Shown here: piece by piece, positions 9,623 to 18,395 of the stretch
How positions within the stretch are numbered: position 1 is the first letter of the stretch
Layout: every line of letters starts with the position of its first letter
Source: Nocardiopsis kunsanensis DSM 44524
GTDB lineage: Bacteria; Actinomycetota; Actinomycetes; Streptosporangiales; Streptosporangiaceae
NCBI RefSeq assembly: GCF_000340965.1
Contig: NZ_ANAY01000031.1
Location: forward strand, 1-64,000
Direction of reading: 5' to 3'
Length of the DNA: 64,000 nucleotides
Program-made: the position numbers and the translations under genes
The notes under the pieces: model-generated
The model's input: only the letters and a program-made list of their open reading frames with translations
Databases searched by the model: none
What the model was told of the DNA's origin: nothing

Positions 9623-10237
9623 GTGGCCGTGCAGGCGCCGACCGGAACGCTGTCGCGCAGTCAGACCCAGCGTCGCAAACGCATCGTGCAGACCGCCGCG
9701 GCGCTGGCCGTGCGCGGTGGTGTCGATGCCATGCAGATGCGTTCGGTCGCCGAACGCGCCGGGGTCGCCCTGGGCACCCTCTACCGGTACTTCCCGTCCA
9801 AGATGGATCTCGTGGTCGCCGTGGTCACCGAGGAGCTCGACCTGCTCGAGGGCGGAATCATGCGCCGTCCGCCCACGGCCGAGAGCCCCGCGGGCCGCGC
9901 CGTCGACGTGCTGTTGCGTGCTACCCGCGGGCTCATGCGCGAGCCCGAGCTGGCCGACGCCCTCGTGCGTTCGCTCATCATGGCCGAGGTCAAGGTCGAG
10001 CTGGACGTGCGGATCACCGAACTGGTCTGGCGTGTGGCCACCGGCACCCTGCACACCGACGGGAACCCGGCGACGTCGGGACCGGCGGAGCACCGCGACC
10101 CCGACTACGTGCTCGTGGGTTCGCTGACCAGTGTGTGGATCTTCGAACTGGTGGAGATCCTCAAGGGTCGGCGCAGTGTCGAAGCGGCCGAGGAACGTCT
10201 GCAGGTGACCGCCGAGCGCCTGCTCGCCGACTTCTGA
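9623..10237 (+). CDS. TetR/AcrR family regulator, KstR-like
   Basis: A 204-residue TetR repressor. The helix-turn-helix region MRSVAERAGVALGTLYRYFP followed by SKMDLVVAVV is close to KstR, the regulator of cholesterol catabolism in mycobacteria and rhodococci, and the N-terminus (MAVQAP, then QRRKRIVQ) resembles it too. The GTG at 9623 is chosen over earlier in-frame starts because GGGAGAG precedes it at good spacing, whereas the ATG at 9587 sits one base from its GGAGG. It is divergent from an MBL hydrolase and shares a palindromic intergenic region with it. No sterol catabolic genes are in the window, so the ligand may be another acyl-CoA thioester. Confidence 0.88.
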   Translation: MAVQAPTGTLSRSQTQRRKRIVQTAAALAVRGGVDAMQMRSVAERAGVALGTLYRYFPSKMDLVVAVVTEELDLLEGGIMRRPPTAESPAGRAVDVLLRATRGLMREPELADALVRSLIMAEVKVELDVRITELVWRVATGTLHTDGNPATSGPAEHRDPDYVLVGSLTSVWIFELVEILKGRRSVEAAEERLQVTAERLLADF

Positions 10238-10300
10238 GGGAGCACGCGAGGGCCCAGGCCCCGAACAGGCCCGGAAGGGCGCACCTGCCCCGAGTGCAGC

Positions 10301-10325
10301 TGCACGGGAGGCGCCCACCCGTGCA
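10301..10325. terminator. Terminator between TetR and sigma-like genes
   Basis: TGCACGGG (10301-10308) pairs perfectly with CCCGTGCA (10318-10325) between convergent genes. Confidence 0.5.
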
Positions 10326-10382
10326 CGCGAGCACCTGCCCGCCGATCCGCCCTGCGGTGCGCCCGCGTCCTCCGGACACGGG

Positions 10383-11789
10383 TCACTCCGAGCCGAGGAA
10401 CAGGTCCAACAGCCCGTCGAGGACCCCGTTGCGGTCCTGGTCCTCCTCGGGGTCCTCCTCCCCGGGTGTCCCGGGGTCCTCCGGCGCCGGGGTGGACGGG
10501 TCCTCCCCCTGCGGGGGCTCCGGTGCGCCCGTGGCCGGCGGCCGGCCCGGCGATTCCCCGCCGCCGTCGCTGCCGTCCCTGTCCTGGGGCGGGGCCGGGG
10601 ACCGTGGACCGGTGCCGTTCCCGGGGGGTGCGGAGGGAGGGATCTCCTCGGTGCCGGGGGAGGGGCGGCCACCGGGCTCCTCCCGCAGCGTCGGTCCCGG
10701 GGCGTTGTCGGATGCGTGTGTCGAGGACCCCGACGGGTGCGGTCCTGTGGGTGCGGCCGCCTCCTCCGGGCCCACGACGGTGACGGGTCCGCCGAGCGTG
10801 CTCGCGTACAGCCACAGCGTGACCGCCACGGCCACCGTGACCAGTCCGGACACGACCGGCAGCACACGGCGCGGACGCTCCGGTTCGACGGGCGCAGGGG
10901 ATTCGCCGGGGGCCGCCAGGGATGCGGTATGCTCGGTGCGTACCGGGTGGTCGGCCGTGGTCAGGCGGTCCTGCGGCAGGGGACGCGGCAAGGGGGCGGC
11001 GGCAGTGGCGCCCCGTCCGCTCTCCCGGGGCTCCGGGGCGGCGTCGGCCTCCTCCCGGCCCGCGTCCGGGGTCCGGACCCGGTGGGCCGGGTAGCCGTCC
11101 TCGTCGAGCGGGCGCATCGCGGCGACGATCCGGTCCCGGACCACGGCGAGCTCGGGCACGGTGGCGGTCGCGAGGATCTCACCCCGCAATCCAGGGGGAG
11201 GGCCGGGTGGGCGCAGCAGGTCCAGGGCGGCCGCGACGCGCCGGGCCCTGTGCCGGCGCAGGGTCGCGGGCGCCTGCTCGTCGCACTGGTCCTCCGTGCT
11301 CGGTTCGGGACCGCTCCGGAGCCCGTGCAGGTTGTCAGCGGCCCGGCGGGTGGCGGACCGGGTCAGCTCGACGCACATGCCGGGGGACAGGCCCAGGATC
11401 CGGGCGACCTCGGCCGGGGACAGGCCGTGGCGCAGGTCGAGTTCGACGAGTTCCCTGTGGCCGGAGGGCAGGTGCGCGAACATACGCGCGGCGGGTTCCT
11501 CGGCCGGGACGGTGGCCAGTCCGGCGTAGGGGCAGGTGGCGGCCAGGCCCCGCTGTTGGCAGGCGGCACGCGTGAGGGCGTAGAGCCAGGGGGTGCGTTC
11601 GGTGCGGGTGGCGCGTTCGCCGTCCAGTGCTGTTCCGGCCACGAGCGCGTCGTGGACCGCCTCCGCGGCCCGCTCTCCGTCCCCGCCCAGCAACGACCAG
11701 GCGTAACGGTACAGCGGCGCGGCGAAGGCATCGTGGAGTGCGTGCGCGTCGACGTTCGTCGGTTCGCCGGATTCGGTACCTCTGGTCAC
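10383..11789 (-). CDS. Sigma-70 family (ECF-like) protein with membrane-anchored C-terminal tail
   Basis: A 468-residue protein. Residues 1-160 resemble sigma regions 2 and 4 of ECF factors: LYRYAWSLLGGDGERAAEAVHDA, TPWLYALTRAACQQ, then a region 4 helix-turn-helix LSPAEVARILGLS. Instead of ending there, it continues through an alkaline linker to a membrane span (VLPVVSGLVTVAVAVTLWLY, near 305-325) and an extracytoplasmic Pro/Glu/Asp-rich tail ending NGVLDGLLDLFLG. The GTG at 11789 has GGGGAGA upstream. No anti-sigma gene is adjacent, so the tail may serve as a built-in sensor or tether (inference). The sigma match is recognisable but diverged; promoter recognition is unproven. Confidence 0.8.
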   Translation of the reverse strand: MTRGTESGEPTNVDAHALHDAFAAPLYRYAWSLLGGDGERAAEAVHDALVAGTALDGERATRTERTPWLYALTRAACQQRGLAATCPYAGLATVPAEEPAARMFAHLPSGHRELVELDLRHGLSPAEVARILGLSPGMCVELTRSATRRAADNLHGLRSGPEPSTEDQCDEQAPATLRRHRARRVAAALDLLRPPGPPPGLRGEILATATVPELAVVRDRIVAAMRPLDEDGYPAHRVRTPDAGREEADAAPEPRESGRGATAAAPLPRPLPQDRLTTADHPVRTEHTASLAAPGESPAPVEPERPRRVLPVVSGLVTVAVAVTLWLYASTLGGPVTVVGPEEAAAPTGPHPSGSSTHASDNAPGPTLREEPGGRPSPGTEEIPPSAPPGNGTGPRSPAPPQDRDGSDGGGESPGRPPATGAPEPPQGEDPSTPAPEDPGTPGEEDPEEDQDRNGVLDGLLDLFLGSE

Positions 11790-11906
11790 GATTCTCCCCC
11801 CGCTCTCCTGGTGACGCTAGCGACGCGTTTTCGGCGGCGCGGGGGAATCGATGAGCTGTGTCCTGAAGGTAAGGGTTCTGTTACCCCTACTTGCGGGTCG
11901 AAAAGG

Positions 11907-11930
11907 GGGCCGTCCCCGGCGGGACGGCCC
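11907..11930 (-). terminator. Terminator of nadA
   Basis: A perfect 10-bp stem (11907-11916 with 11921-11930) with a CGGC loop lies 38 bases after the nadA stop. On the minus strand it is followed by CCCTTTTCG. Confidence 0.75.
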
Positions 11931-11967
11931 TGCACCGGAGGTCCTGGGGGTGCGTTCCTCCCGGCGG

Positions 11968-12966
11968 TCACTCGCCCCCACGTGAGGGGCGGCCGATGGC
12001 CACCATGCGCTCCACCGAACGGCGGGCACGCTCGGAGGTCGTGCTGTCCACGGTGATCTCGGTGGTGCCGTGGCGCAGGGAGTCCAGCAGCTTCTCGGAG
12101 TCGATCATCTTCATGTAGTGGCATTCGGCCCGGCTGTTGACCGCCTCGAACCGTGTGGTGTCGTTGGCGTTGCGCAGCTGGTGCAGCATGCCGGTCTCGG
12201 TGGCGATGAGGACCTTCTCCGCGTCGGTCTTCGCCGCGGCGTCGAGCATGCCGCCGGTGGAGAGCACCTTGACGCGGTCCTCGGGTACAGCGCCGCTGCC
12301 CACCAGGTACAGCGCCGAGGTCGCGCAGCCGCACTCGGGATGCACGTAGACCTCGGCGTCGGGTTCGGAGGCCACCCGCTCGCGCAGGGTGTGGCCGTCG
12401 ATGCCGGCGTGCACGTGGCACTCGCCCATCCACACGTGGATGTTCTCGCGTCCGGTGACCCGCTTGACGTGGGCGCCCAGGAACTGGTCCGGAAGGAACA
12501 GGATCTCCTGGTCCTCGGGGATCGACCGGATGACGTCGGCCGCGTTGGAGGAAGTGCAGCAGATGTCGGTCTCGGCCTTCACCGCGGCCGTGGTGTTGAC
12601 GTAGGCGACCACGGCCGCGCCGGGGTGTTCGGCCTTCCACACGCGTACGTCCTCGGCGGTGATGGTGCCGGCCAGGGAACACCCCGCGTTCGGGTCGGGC
12701 AGCAGGACCTTCTTCTGCGGGGCCAGGATCTTCGCGGTCTCGGCCATGAAGTGCACGCCGCAGAAGACGATGGTCTCGGCCTCGACCCGGGCGGCCAACC
12801 GGGACAGCGCCAGGGAGTCGCCCGTGTGGTGGGCCACGTCCTGGATCTCGGGGCGCTGGTAGTTGTGCGCGAGGATGACGGCGTTGTGCTCCTCGGCCAG
12901 GCGGCGGATCTCCTGGGCCCGTTCCTGTCTGGTCGTGCTGTCGGCGGTGGCGGTGACCGGTGCCAT
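11968..12966 (-). CDS. nadA: Quinolinate synthase NadA
   Basis: A 332-residue iron-sulfur enzyme that condenses iminoaspartate with dihydroxyacetone phosphate to quinolinate in de novo NAD synthesis. Recognisable signatures are ILAHNYQ, the first cluster cysteine in [10 protein letters not shown] (near 96), HPECGC in the centre and AECHYMK near the end, which supply the three ligands of the 4Fe-4S cluster. Length is normal for the short (MTH1827-like) NadA type. nadB and nadC are not adjacent, which is unusual since they commonly form an operon. It is divergent from an NrtR-like regulator with a palindrome between the starts, so NAD-responsive repression is likely. Confidence 0.97.
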   Translation of the reverse strand: MAPVTATADSTTRQERAQEIRRLAEEHNAVILAHNYQRPEIQDVAHHTGDSLALSRLAARVEAETIVFCGVHFMAETAKILAPQKKVLLPDPNAGCSLAGTITAEDVRVWKAEHPGAAVVAYVNTTAAVKAETDICCTSSNAADVIRSIPEDQEILFLPDQFLGAHVKRVTGRENIHVWMGECHVHAGIDGHTLRERVASEPDAEVYVHPECGCATSALYLVGSGAVPEDRVKVLSTGGMLDAAAKTDAEKVLIATETGMLHQLRNANDTTRFEAVNSRAECHYMKMIDSEKLLDSLRHGTTEITVDSTTSERARRSVERMVAIGRPSRGGE

Positions 12967-13044
12967 GTCGAACTACTTCCTCGAGGCTGGGGATCGCACG
13001 GCGGTGGACGCCGTGCGGGGGCGCGTCCGGGCCCGACCCGGGTT

Positions 13045-13063
13045 TTTGTCTGTCAGGCACAAA
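13045..13063. promoter_or_regulatory. Candidate NrtR operator in the nadA / nrtR intergenic region
   Basis: TTTGT (13045-13049) and ACAAA (13059-13063) form an inverted repeat with a nine-base centre, located between the nadA start (12966) and the regulator start (13080). NrtR proteins often bind palindromes in the divergent region with the NAD gene they control. The precise actinobacterial consensus was not compared. Confidence 0.5.
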
Positions 13064-13079
13064 CTCGGTGAAGCTTAAC

Positions 13080-13847
13080 ATGGTGGAGAACGGAAGGGAC
13101 AGGGTGGATATCCCGCACGCGAACGGACGAACCGTACCCACTGGCGAGGGCGGCCTCTCGGGCCCGCACCCCCGCAAGTTCGGCCACGAGGCGCTCGCCG
13201 TCGTATTCCAGATCCGCGGGGACCAGCTGTGTGTGCTGCTGTGGCGGCGGGCGCTGCCCCCGTGGGAGGGCGCCTGGGCGCTGCCCGGGGGCAGGCTCGG
13301 CGGAGAGGAGGACCTGGGCGCGTCCATCCGCAGACAGCTCGCCCAGAAGGTCGACGTGCGCGACCTGGCCCATCTCGAACAACTCGAGACCCGCAGCGAC
13401 CCCGAACGCGATCCCCGGCACCGCACCCTGGCCACCGCCTACCTCGGCCTCGTGCCCGCCGACGTCGATCCGATCGTGCCCGAGGACACCGGCTGGCACC
13501 CCACGGCCGACCTGCCCGCCATGGCCTTCGACCACGCCTCCATCGCCCGGTCCGGACGGCGGAGGCTGCGGGCCAAACTCGGCTACACCAACGTGGGGTT
13601 CGCCCTGGCCCCACCGGAGTTCACCATGTCGCAGCTCTCCGGTTACTACAGTTCCGCCCTCGGCCACGACGTGGCAGCCACGAACCTGCGGAGGGTCCTG
13701 CTGCGCCGGGGACAGATCGAGGAGACCGGGCGTTCGGTCCCCTCGGGGCGTTCGGGCGGACGGCCCGCCGCGCTCTTCCGGTTCCGGGACCGGAGCTTGC
13801 AGGTCACCGACGAGTTCGCGGTCCTGCGCCCGCCGAACGCGCCCTGA
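13080..13847 (+). CDS. NrtR-type Nudix-like transcriptional regulator of NAD metabolism
   Basis: A 255-residue protein with an N-terminal Nudix-like domain (ALPPWEGAWALPGGRLGGEEDLGASIRRQL) and a C-terminal winged helix (SGYYSSALGHDVAATNLRRVLLRRGQIEE). In place of the full Nudix box REXXEE it has RRQLAQK, so hydrolase activity is probably lost, as in NrtR regulators where the domain senses ADP-ribose or NAD intermediates. It is divergent from nadA, the typical arrangement. The frame continues upstream, but the ATG at 13080 is preferred because the upstream part overlaps the putative operator. Function by homology plus context is strong. Confidence 0.88.
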   Translation: MVENGRDRVDIPHANGRTVPTGEGGLSGPHPRKFGHEALAVVFQIRGDQLCVLLWRRALPPWEGAWALPGGRLGGEEDLGASIRRQLAQKVDVRDLAHLEQLETRSDPERDPRHRTLATAYLGLVPADVDPIVPEDTGWHPTADLPAMAFDHASIARSGRRRLRAKLGYTNVGFALAPPEFTMSQLSGYYSSALGHDVAATNLRRVLLRRGQIEETGRSVPSGRSGGRPAALFRFRDRSLQVTDEFAVLRPPNAP

Positions 13848-13870
13848 CAGGGCGTGTACACTCCCAGAAC

Positions 13871-14548
13871 GTGACCATTCGTACCGTGGTGTTCGACGTC
13901 GGTGAGACGCTGATCGACGAGACCGCAATTTTCACCCGCTGGGCCGACCGCCTCGGCGTGCCGCACATGGCCTTCTTCGGCACCATCGGCGGGGTCATCG
14001 CCACCGGTGGCACCATCCTGGAGGCCTTCCGCCTCTTCGTGCCCGGGTTCGACCTGTCGAGCGAGAGCCTGCGCTGGCGGAACGAGGATCCCGACGGGCC
14101 CCGGGAGCACTTCGGCCCCGCGGACCTCTATCCCGACGTGCGTCCGGGCTTCGCCGCGCTGCGTGCCCAGGACCTCACCCTCGTGGTCGCCGGCAACCAG
14201 CCCCCGGAGGCCGGCCCCGCCCTGGAGGCGATGGACCTCGGGGTGTCCGGCATCGGCATCTCCGACGTGTGGGGCGTGGCCAAGCCCGCCCCCGCCTTCT
14301 TCGACCGCACGCTCGACCTCGTTCGTGAGGCCCGGCCCGGGACCGAGGCCCGCGAGGTGCTCTACGTCGGCGACCGCACCGACAACGACGTGCTCCCCGC
14401 CCGTGCCGCCGGGATGCGCACCGCACTGCTGCGCCGCGGCCTCTACGGGTACCGCCATGCCGAGCGCCCCGAGGCCGCCCGTGCCGACGTCGTCGTGGAC
14501 GACCTGTTCGGTCTCGACACCTGGATCGCCGAACACAACCGCGCCTGA
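13871..14548 (+). CDS. HAD family hydrolase
   Basis: A 225-residue haloacid dehalogenase-superfamily phosphatase. Motif I is FDVGETLIDE, in which the second Asp of the usual DxD is replaced by Glu-like spacing (DVGET, as in many actinobacterial HAD proteins). Motif III Lys lies in WGVAKPAPAFF and motif IV is YVGDRTDND. A helical cap is inserted after motif I. The GTG at 13871 starts 23 bases after the nrtR stop, so the two are probably cotranscribed. The substrate is unknown; a nucleotide or sugar phosphate is typical. Confidence 0.88.
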   Translation: MTIRTVVFDVGETLIDETAIFTRWADRLGVPHMAFFGTIGGVIATGGTILEAFRLFVPGFDLSSESLRWRNEDPDGPREHFGPADLYPDVRPGFAALRAQDLTLVVAGNQPPEAGPALEAMDLGVSGIGISDVWGVAKPAPAFFDRTLDLVREARPGTEAREVLYVGDRTDNDVLPARAAGMRTALLRRGLYGYRHAERPEAARADVVVDDLFGLDTWIAEHNRA

Positions 14549-14710
14549 TCCCTCCCGGGGCCGCGACCGCACGGGCGTGTGCCGGTCCGGGCCGTGCGGC
14601 CTGCGGTGCCGTGGAGGGCCCCTCCCCGGGTGCGTGCGCACGGTCCCCGCGCAGCCGTCGTACACCCGTCCCCGCTGTGCCTGACTTGTGTGTGCTGCGG
14701 CGTGTCGCCC

Positions 14711-14735
14711 GTTTGGTCCCCAGGAAAGTGGGTAC
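14711..14735 (+). promoter_or_regulatory. SigB-like stress promoter of the osmoprotectant importer
   Basis: GTTT (14711-14714) and GGGTAC (14730-14735) are separated by exactly 15 bases. The Streptomyces SigB-family (general and osmotic stress) consensus is GnnTN14-16GGGTAC/T. It lies 75 bases upstream of the ATPase start. Confidence 0.65.
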
Positions 14736-14810
14736 CGTGCGAACCTGCGCACGGGACCGACCTCACGGGGCGCACCCCACCACCGTCCCCCGAATGGAGA
14801 CCACCCACCG

Positions 14811-15923
14811 ATGATCACGTTCGAGGGAGCCGCCAAGCACTATCCGGACGGCACCGTCGCCGTGGCGGGCCTCGACCTCACCGTCGAGAGCGGCCGCACC
14901 ACCGTCTTCGTCGGCCCCTCCGGCAGCGGTAAGACCACCTCCCTGCGCATGGTCAACCGTATGGTCGCGCCCACCTCCGGGACGGTCCTCGTCGACGGCG
15001 AGGACGTGCGTTCCCAGGACCCGGCCCGGCTGCGGCGCTCCATCGGCTACGTCATCCAGCAGGCGGGCCTGTTCCCGCACCGCACGGTCCGCGACAACAT
15101 CGCCACCGTCCCGCTCCTGCTCGGCTGGGGCCGCAGCAGGGCACGGGCGCGTGCCGCAGAACTCATGGAGTCGGTCGGGCTCGAACCCTCCCAGGCCAAG
15201 CGCTACCCCCACCAGCTCTCCGGCGGCCAACAACAACGTGTGGGCGTGGCGCGCGCCCTGGCCGCCGACCCCCCGATCCTGCTCATGGACGAACCCTTCA
15301 GCGCCGTCGACCCGGTGGTCCGTACCGGCCTGCAGGACGAGCTCCTCCGGTTGCAGGCCGAACTGCGCAAGACCGTCCTCTTCGTCACCCACGACATCGA
15401 CGAGGCCATCCGGATCGGCGACCGGATTGCAGTCTTCGGACCCGGTGGGGAACTCGCCCAGTACGACACCCCCGAACGCCTGCTCACACACCCCGTCGAC
15501 GACTTCGTGGAGTCCTTCATCGGCTACGACCGCGGGGTGCGGCGCCTGGCCTTCTTCCCCGCGAACGAACTCGCCCTGCGCGAGGACGTCCTCCTGGACG
15601 ACCAGGACACCGTCGAACGCGCGCTCAACACCGTCGACACCGCCGGCCAACCATGGGCGCTCGTGGTCGACGCCCAGCGCATGCCGCTCGGGTGGGTGGA
15701 CGTCGACCGGCTCCGCCACGAACCCTCCGGCCTGGAACTGGGACGGCTCACCCTGACCGCTTACGGGCACACCTTCGACGTCGAACGCGACTCCCTGCGG
15801 GCCGCACTGGACGCCGCGGTACTCTCGCCGGCCGGGCGCGCCGTGGGGGTGGACCCGGACGGGAGGGTCCTCGGTGTCGTCTCCCAGGCCGACCTCGGCA
15901 ACGCCATCTGGTCGGTGTCCTGA
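14811..15923 (+). CDS. Osmoprotectant ABC transporter ATP-binding protein (OpuCA/ProV type)
   Basis: A 370-residue ATPase that powers uptake of a quaternary amine such as glycine betaine, carnitine or choline. Walker A is GPSGSGKTT, the signature is LSGGQQQR, Walker B is ILLMDEPFSAVD and the H-loop is FVTHDIDEA. The C-terminal 100 residues resemble the CBS-domain region of OpuCA, which senses ionic strength. The ATG at 14811 replaces an open upstream frame because the ABC fold begins there; GGAGA lies upstream. It is the first of four genes and overlaps the permease by ATGA. The SigB-like promoter fits osmotic induction. Confidence 0.92.
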   Translation: MITFEGAAKHYPDGTVAVAGLDLTVESGRTTVFVGPSGSGKTTSLRMVNRMVAPTSGTVLVDGEDVRSQDPARLRRSIGYVIQQAGLFPHRTVRDNIATVPLLLGWGRSRARARAAELMESVGLEPSQAKRYPHQLSGGQQQRVGVARALAADPPILLMDEPFSAVDPVVRTGLQDELLRLQAELRKTVLFVTHDIDEAIRIGDRIAVFGPGGELAQYDTPERLLTHPVDDFVESFIGYDRGVRRLAFFPANELALREDVLLDDQDTVERALNTVDTAGQPWALVVDAQRMPLGWVDVDRLRHEPSGLELGRLTLTAYGHTFDVERDSLRAALDAAVLSPAGRAVGVDPDGRVLGVVSQADLGNAIWSVS

Positions 15924-16729
15924 TGAACGCCGTGTGGGACTGGATCTCCGCTGTCGCCGACTGGGCGGCGGCCAACTGGAACCCGCCCGGGGACCAGGAG
16001 CGCGGTGTGTGGCCGCGGTTGGTCGAGCACGCACGCCTGGCCTACCTGTCGATCCTCATCGGACTGGCGGCGGCGCTCCCGCTCGGACTGGCCTGCGTGC
16101 GCTGGACCCGCCTCTACCCACCCGTGCTGACCGGCGTGAACGTGCTCTACGCGGTGCCCTCCATCGCGCTGTTCTTCCTCATGCTGCCCTACACCGGGTT
16201 CAGTGACTGGACGGCGATCGTGCCGCTGGCGCTGTACACCCTGGTCATCCTGCTGCCCAACGTGGTCGACGGGCTGCGCCAGGTCCCCGACCACGTCCGC
16301 CAGGCCGCCGTCGCGATGGGGTTCGGTCCGTTGCGGCGGTTGCTGACCGTGGAGACCCCGGTGGCCGTCCCGGTGATCATCGCGGGGCTGCGGGTCGCCT
16401 CCGTGGCCACCATCAGCATGGTCAGCGTCGCCTCCCTCGTGGGGCTCGGCGGGCTCGGGCAGCTCATCCTCAGCGAGGGGTTCCGACGCCAGTTCGACGC
16501 ACCCATCGTCGTGGGCATCGTGCTGACGGTCGTGCTGGCGTTCGTCACCGATGCCCTGCTCGTCCTCTCCCAGCGCCTGCTCACCCCCTGGGTCCGCCGC
16601 GACGGCCGACGCCGCAAGCGCAAGCAGCGGGCCGCCGTACCCGCGGGCGAGGCCGCCGCCGTCGACGCGGGGGCCGATCCGACACAGAGCGCCGAGACCG
16701 GGAACGGGGCACACCCATGGATGTCCTGA
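15923..16729 (+). CDS. Osmoprotectant ABC transporter permease (OpuCB type)
   Basis: A 268-residue inner-membrane permease with about six membrane spans. The binding-protein-dependent transport loop is seen as QAAVAMGFGPLRRLLTVETPVAVPVIIAG. The start overlaps the ATPase stop as TGATGA. It has an unusually long charged C-terminal tail (about 45 residues, RRDGRRRKRKQR onward). It overlaps the second permease by 13 bases, so translation of the transporter is tightly coupled. Confidence 0.92.
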   Translation: MNAVWDWISAVADWAAANWNPPGDQERGVWPRLVEHARLAYLSILIGLAAALPLGLACVRWTRLYPPVLTGVNVLYAVPSIALFFLMLPYTGFSDWTAIVPLALYTLVILLPNVVDGLRQVPDHVRQAAVAMGFGPLRRLLTVETPVAVPVIIAGLRVASVATISMVSVASLVGLGGLGQLILSEGFRRQFDAPIVVGIVLTVVLAFVTDALLVLSQRLLTPWVRRDGRRRKRKQRAAVPAGEAAAVDAGADPTQSAETGNGAHPWMS

Positions 16730-17397
16730 ACGAACTGGTGGCCTGGTTCACCGACCCCGGCCAGTGGAGCGGGCCCGCCGGGATCCCCGCGCGCACCGCG
16801 GAGCACCTCCAGTACTCCTTGCTCGGGCTGCTGATCTCCGCCCTCGTCGCGGTCCCGGTCGGCCTCCTCACCGGGCACACCGGCCTCGGCGGGTTCGCGA
16901 CCGCCAGCCTGGCCAACTTCGCCCGCGCCCTGCCCACCATCGGGGTGCTCTTCCTCATCGTGCTGCTGGTCGGCATCGGACTGATGCCCGTGATCATCGC
17001 CCTGGTCGCCCTCGCCGTGCCTCCGATCCTGGTCAACACCCACGAGGGGGTGCGCCAGGTCGAACCCGCGCTGAAGGACGCCGCGCTCGGCATGGGCATG
17101 CGCGGACGCGAGGTGCTGATGCACCTGGAGCTGCCCGTGGCCGTCCCGCTCATCATCAACGGCATGCGTACTGCGGCCGTGCAGGTCGTGGCCACCGCCA
17201 CCATCGCCGCCTACGTCGGTGTGGGCGGGCTGGGCCGCTACATCGTGGACGGCCAGGCCCGCCAGGACCTGACCATGATGGTCGGCGGTTCCCTCCTGGT
17301 GGTGTTCCTGGCCGTGGTCACCACACTGCTGTTCGCCGGTCTGAGCCGACTCCTGGTCGCCCCCGGACTGCGAGCCCTCGCCGCCACCGGACGGTAG
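16717..17397 (+). CDS. Osmoprotectant ABC transporter permease (OpuCD type)
   Basis: A 226-residue second permease with the same topology and loop (ALKDAALGMGMRGREVLMHLELP). It pairs with the preceding permease to form the heterodimeric channel typical of OpuC/OsmU importers. The start lies inside the end of the previous gene. Confidence 0.92.
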   Translation: MDVLNELVAWFTDPGQWSGPAGIPARTAEHLQYSLLGLLISALVAVPVGLLTGHTGLGGFATASLANFARALPTIGVLFLIVLLVGIGLMPVIIALVALAVPPILVNTHEGVRQVEPALKDAALGMGMRGREVLMHLELPVAVPLIINGMRTAAVQVVATATIAAYVGVGGLGRYIVDGQARQDLTMMVGGSLLVVFLAVVTTLLFAGLSRLLVAPGLRALAATGR

Positions 17398-17437
17398 GCG
17401 GCCCGCCCCGGTTCCCACGAGTGATAGGACCAACGAC

Positions 17438-18331
17438 ATGCGCAACAGGCTCACCCTGGCCGGTGTGCCCCTCTCGGTACTCATGCTGAGCGCGTGCGGT
17501 GCCAGCGACCCCTACGAGGAGGAGAGCGGCGAGGCCGGGACGGTCGTCGTCGGCTCCGCGGACTTCCCCGAGAGCACCGTGCTCGCCGAGGTCTACGGTC
17601 GGGCCATGGAGGCCCGGGGCGTGGACGTGGACTACCAGCTCAACATCGGCAGCCGCGAGGTCTACTACTCCCAGATGGAGGAAGGCAACCTCTCGGTCTT
17701 CCCCGAGTACAACGGTGCGATCCTGGCCTACTTGGACGACGACGCCCCCAGCGGCACCTCCGAGGAGACCGACGCGGCTGTGGAGGAGGCCCTGCCCGAG
17801 GGGTTGGAGACCCTCGAGTCCTCCGAGGCGGAGAACAAGGACTCGGTCACCGTCACCGAGGAGGTCGCCGAGGAGCACGGCCTGGAGAGCCTCACCGATC
17901 TGGAGGGTGTCGCTGAGGACCTCGTCCTCGGCGGCCCGCCCGAGTTCGAGACCCGCCACCAGGGTCTCGTGGGTCTGGAGGAGGTCTACGGGGTGGAGTT
18001 CGGCGAGTTCCGTGCCCTGGAGGTCGCGCTCCTGACGCAGGCGCTGCTGGACGGCGACATCCAGGCCGCGAACCTGTTCACCACCGACCCGCAGGTCGCC
18101 GTGGAGGACTTCGTGGTCCTGGAGGACCCCGAGAACGTCTTCGGGGCCCAGAACATCACGCCCCTGGTCAACTCCGACCAGGTCGGCGACACCGCTCGCG
18201 AAGCCCTGAACGCGGTCTCGGCGGAGCTGACCACGGAGGAGGTCACCGCACTCAACGAGCGTGTGGTCATCGACAACGAGAACGCGGCCGACGTCGCACA
18301 GGACTGGCTCGCCGAGGCCGGCCTGGACTGA
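17438..18331 (+). CDS. Osmoprotectant-binding lipoprotein (OpuCC/OpuAC type)
   Basis: A 297-residue lipoprotein that captures the solute outside the membrane. The signal peptide ends in the lipobox LSAC (Cys near 20), giving attachment to the membrane. The mature part is rich in Glu/Asp and belongs to the type II periplasmic-binding fold of the OpuAC family (VVVGSADFPESTVLAEVYG, FPEYNGAILAYL). It is preceded by GAGTGATAGGA and comes 40 bases after the second permease. The ligand is inferred from the family. Confidence 0.92.
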   Translation: MRNRLTLAGVPLSVLMLSACGASDPYEEESGEAGTVVVGSADFPESTVLAEVYGRAMEARGVDVDYQLNIGSREVYYSQMEEGNLSVFPEYNGAILAYLDDDAPSGTSEETDAAVEEALPEGLETLESSEAENKDSVTVTEEVAEEHGLESLTDLEGVAEDLVLGGPPEFETRHQGLVGLEEVYGVEFGEFRALEVALLTQALLDGDIQAANLFTTDPQVAVEDFVVLEDPENVFGAQNITPLVNSDQVGDTAREALNAVSAELTTEEVTALNERVVIDNENAADVAQDWLAEAGLD

Positions 18332-18349
18332 GGCCCGGACAGGAACGGC

Positions 18350-18380
18350 TCGGGGCCCGGCCGGACGGCACGGGCCCCGA
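18350..18380. terminator. Bidirectional terminator after the importer operon
   Basis: TCGGGGCCCG (18350-18359) pairs perfectly with CGGGCCCCGA (18371-18380) between convergent genes. Confidence 0.8.
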
Positions 18381-18395
18381 CGCACACGTGTGTGC

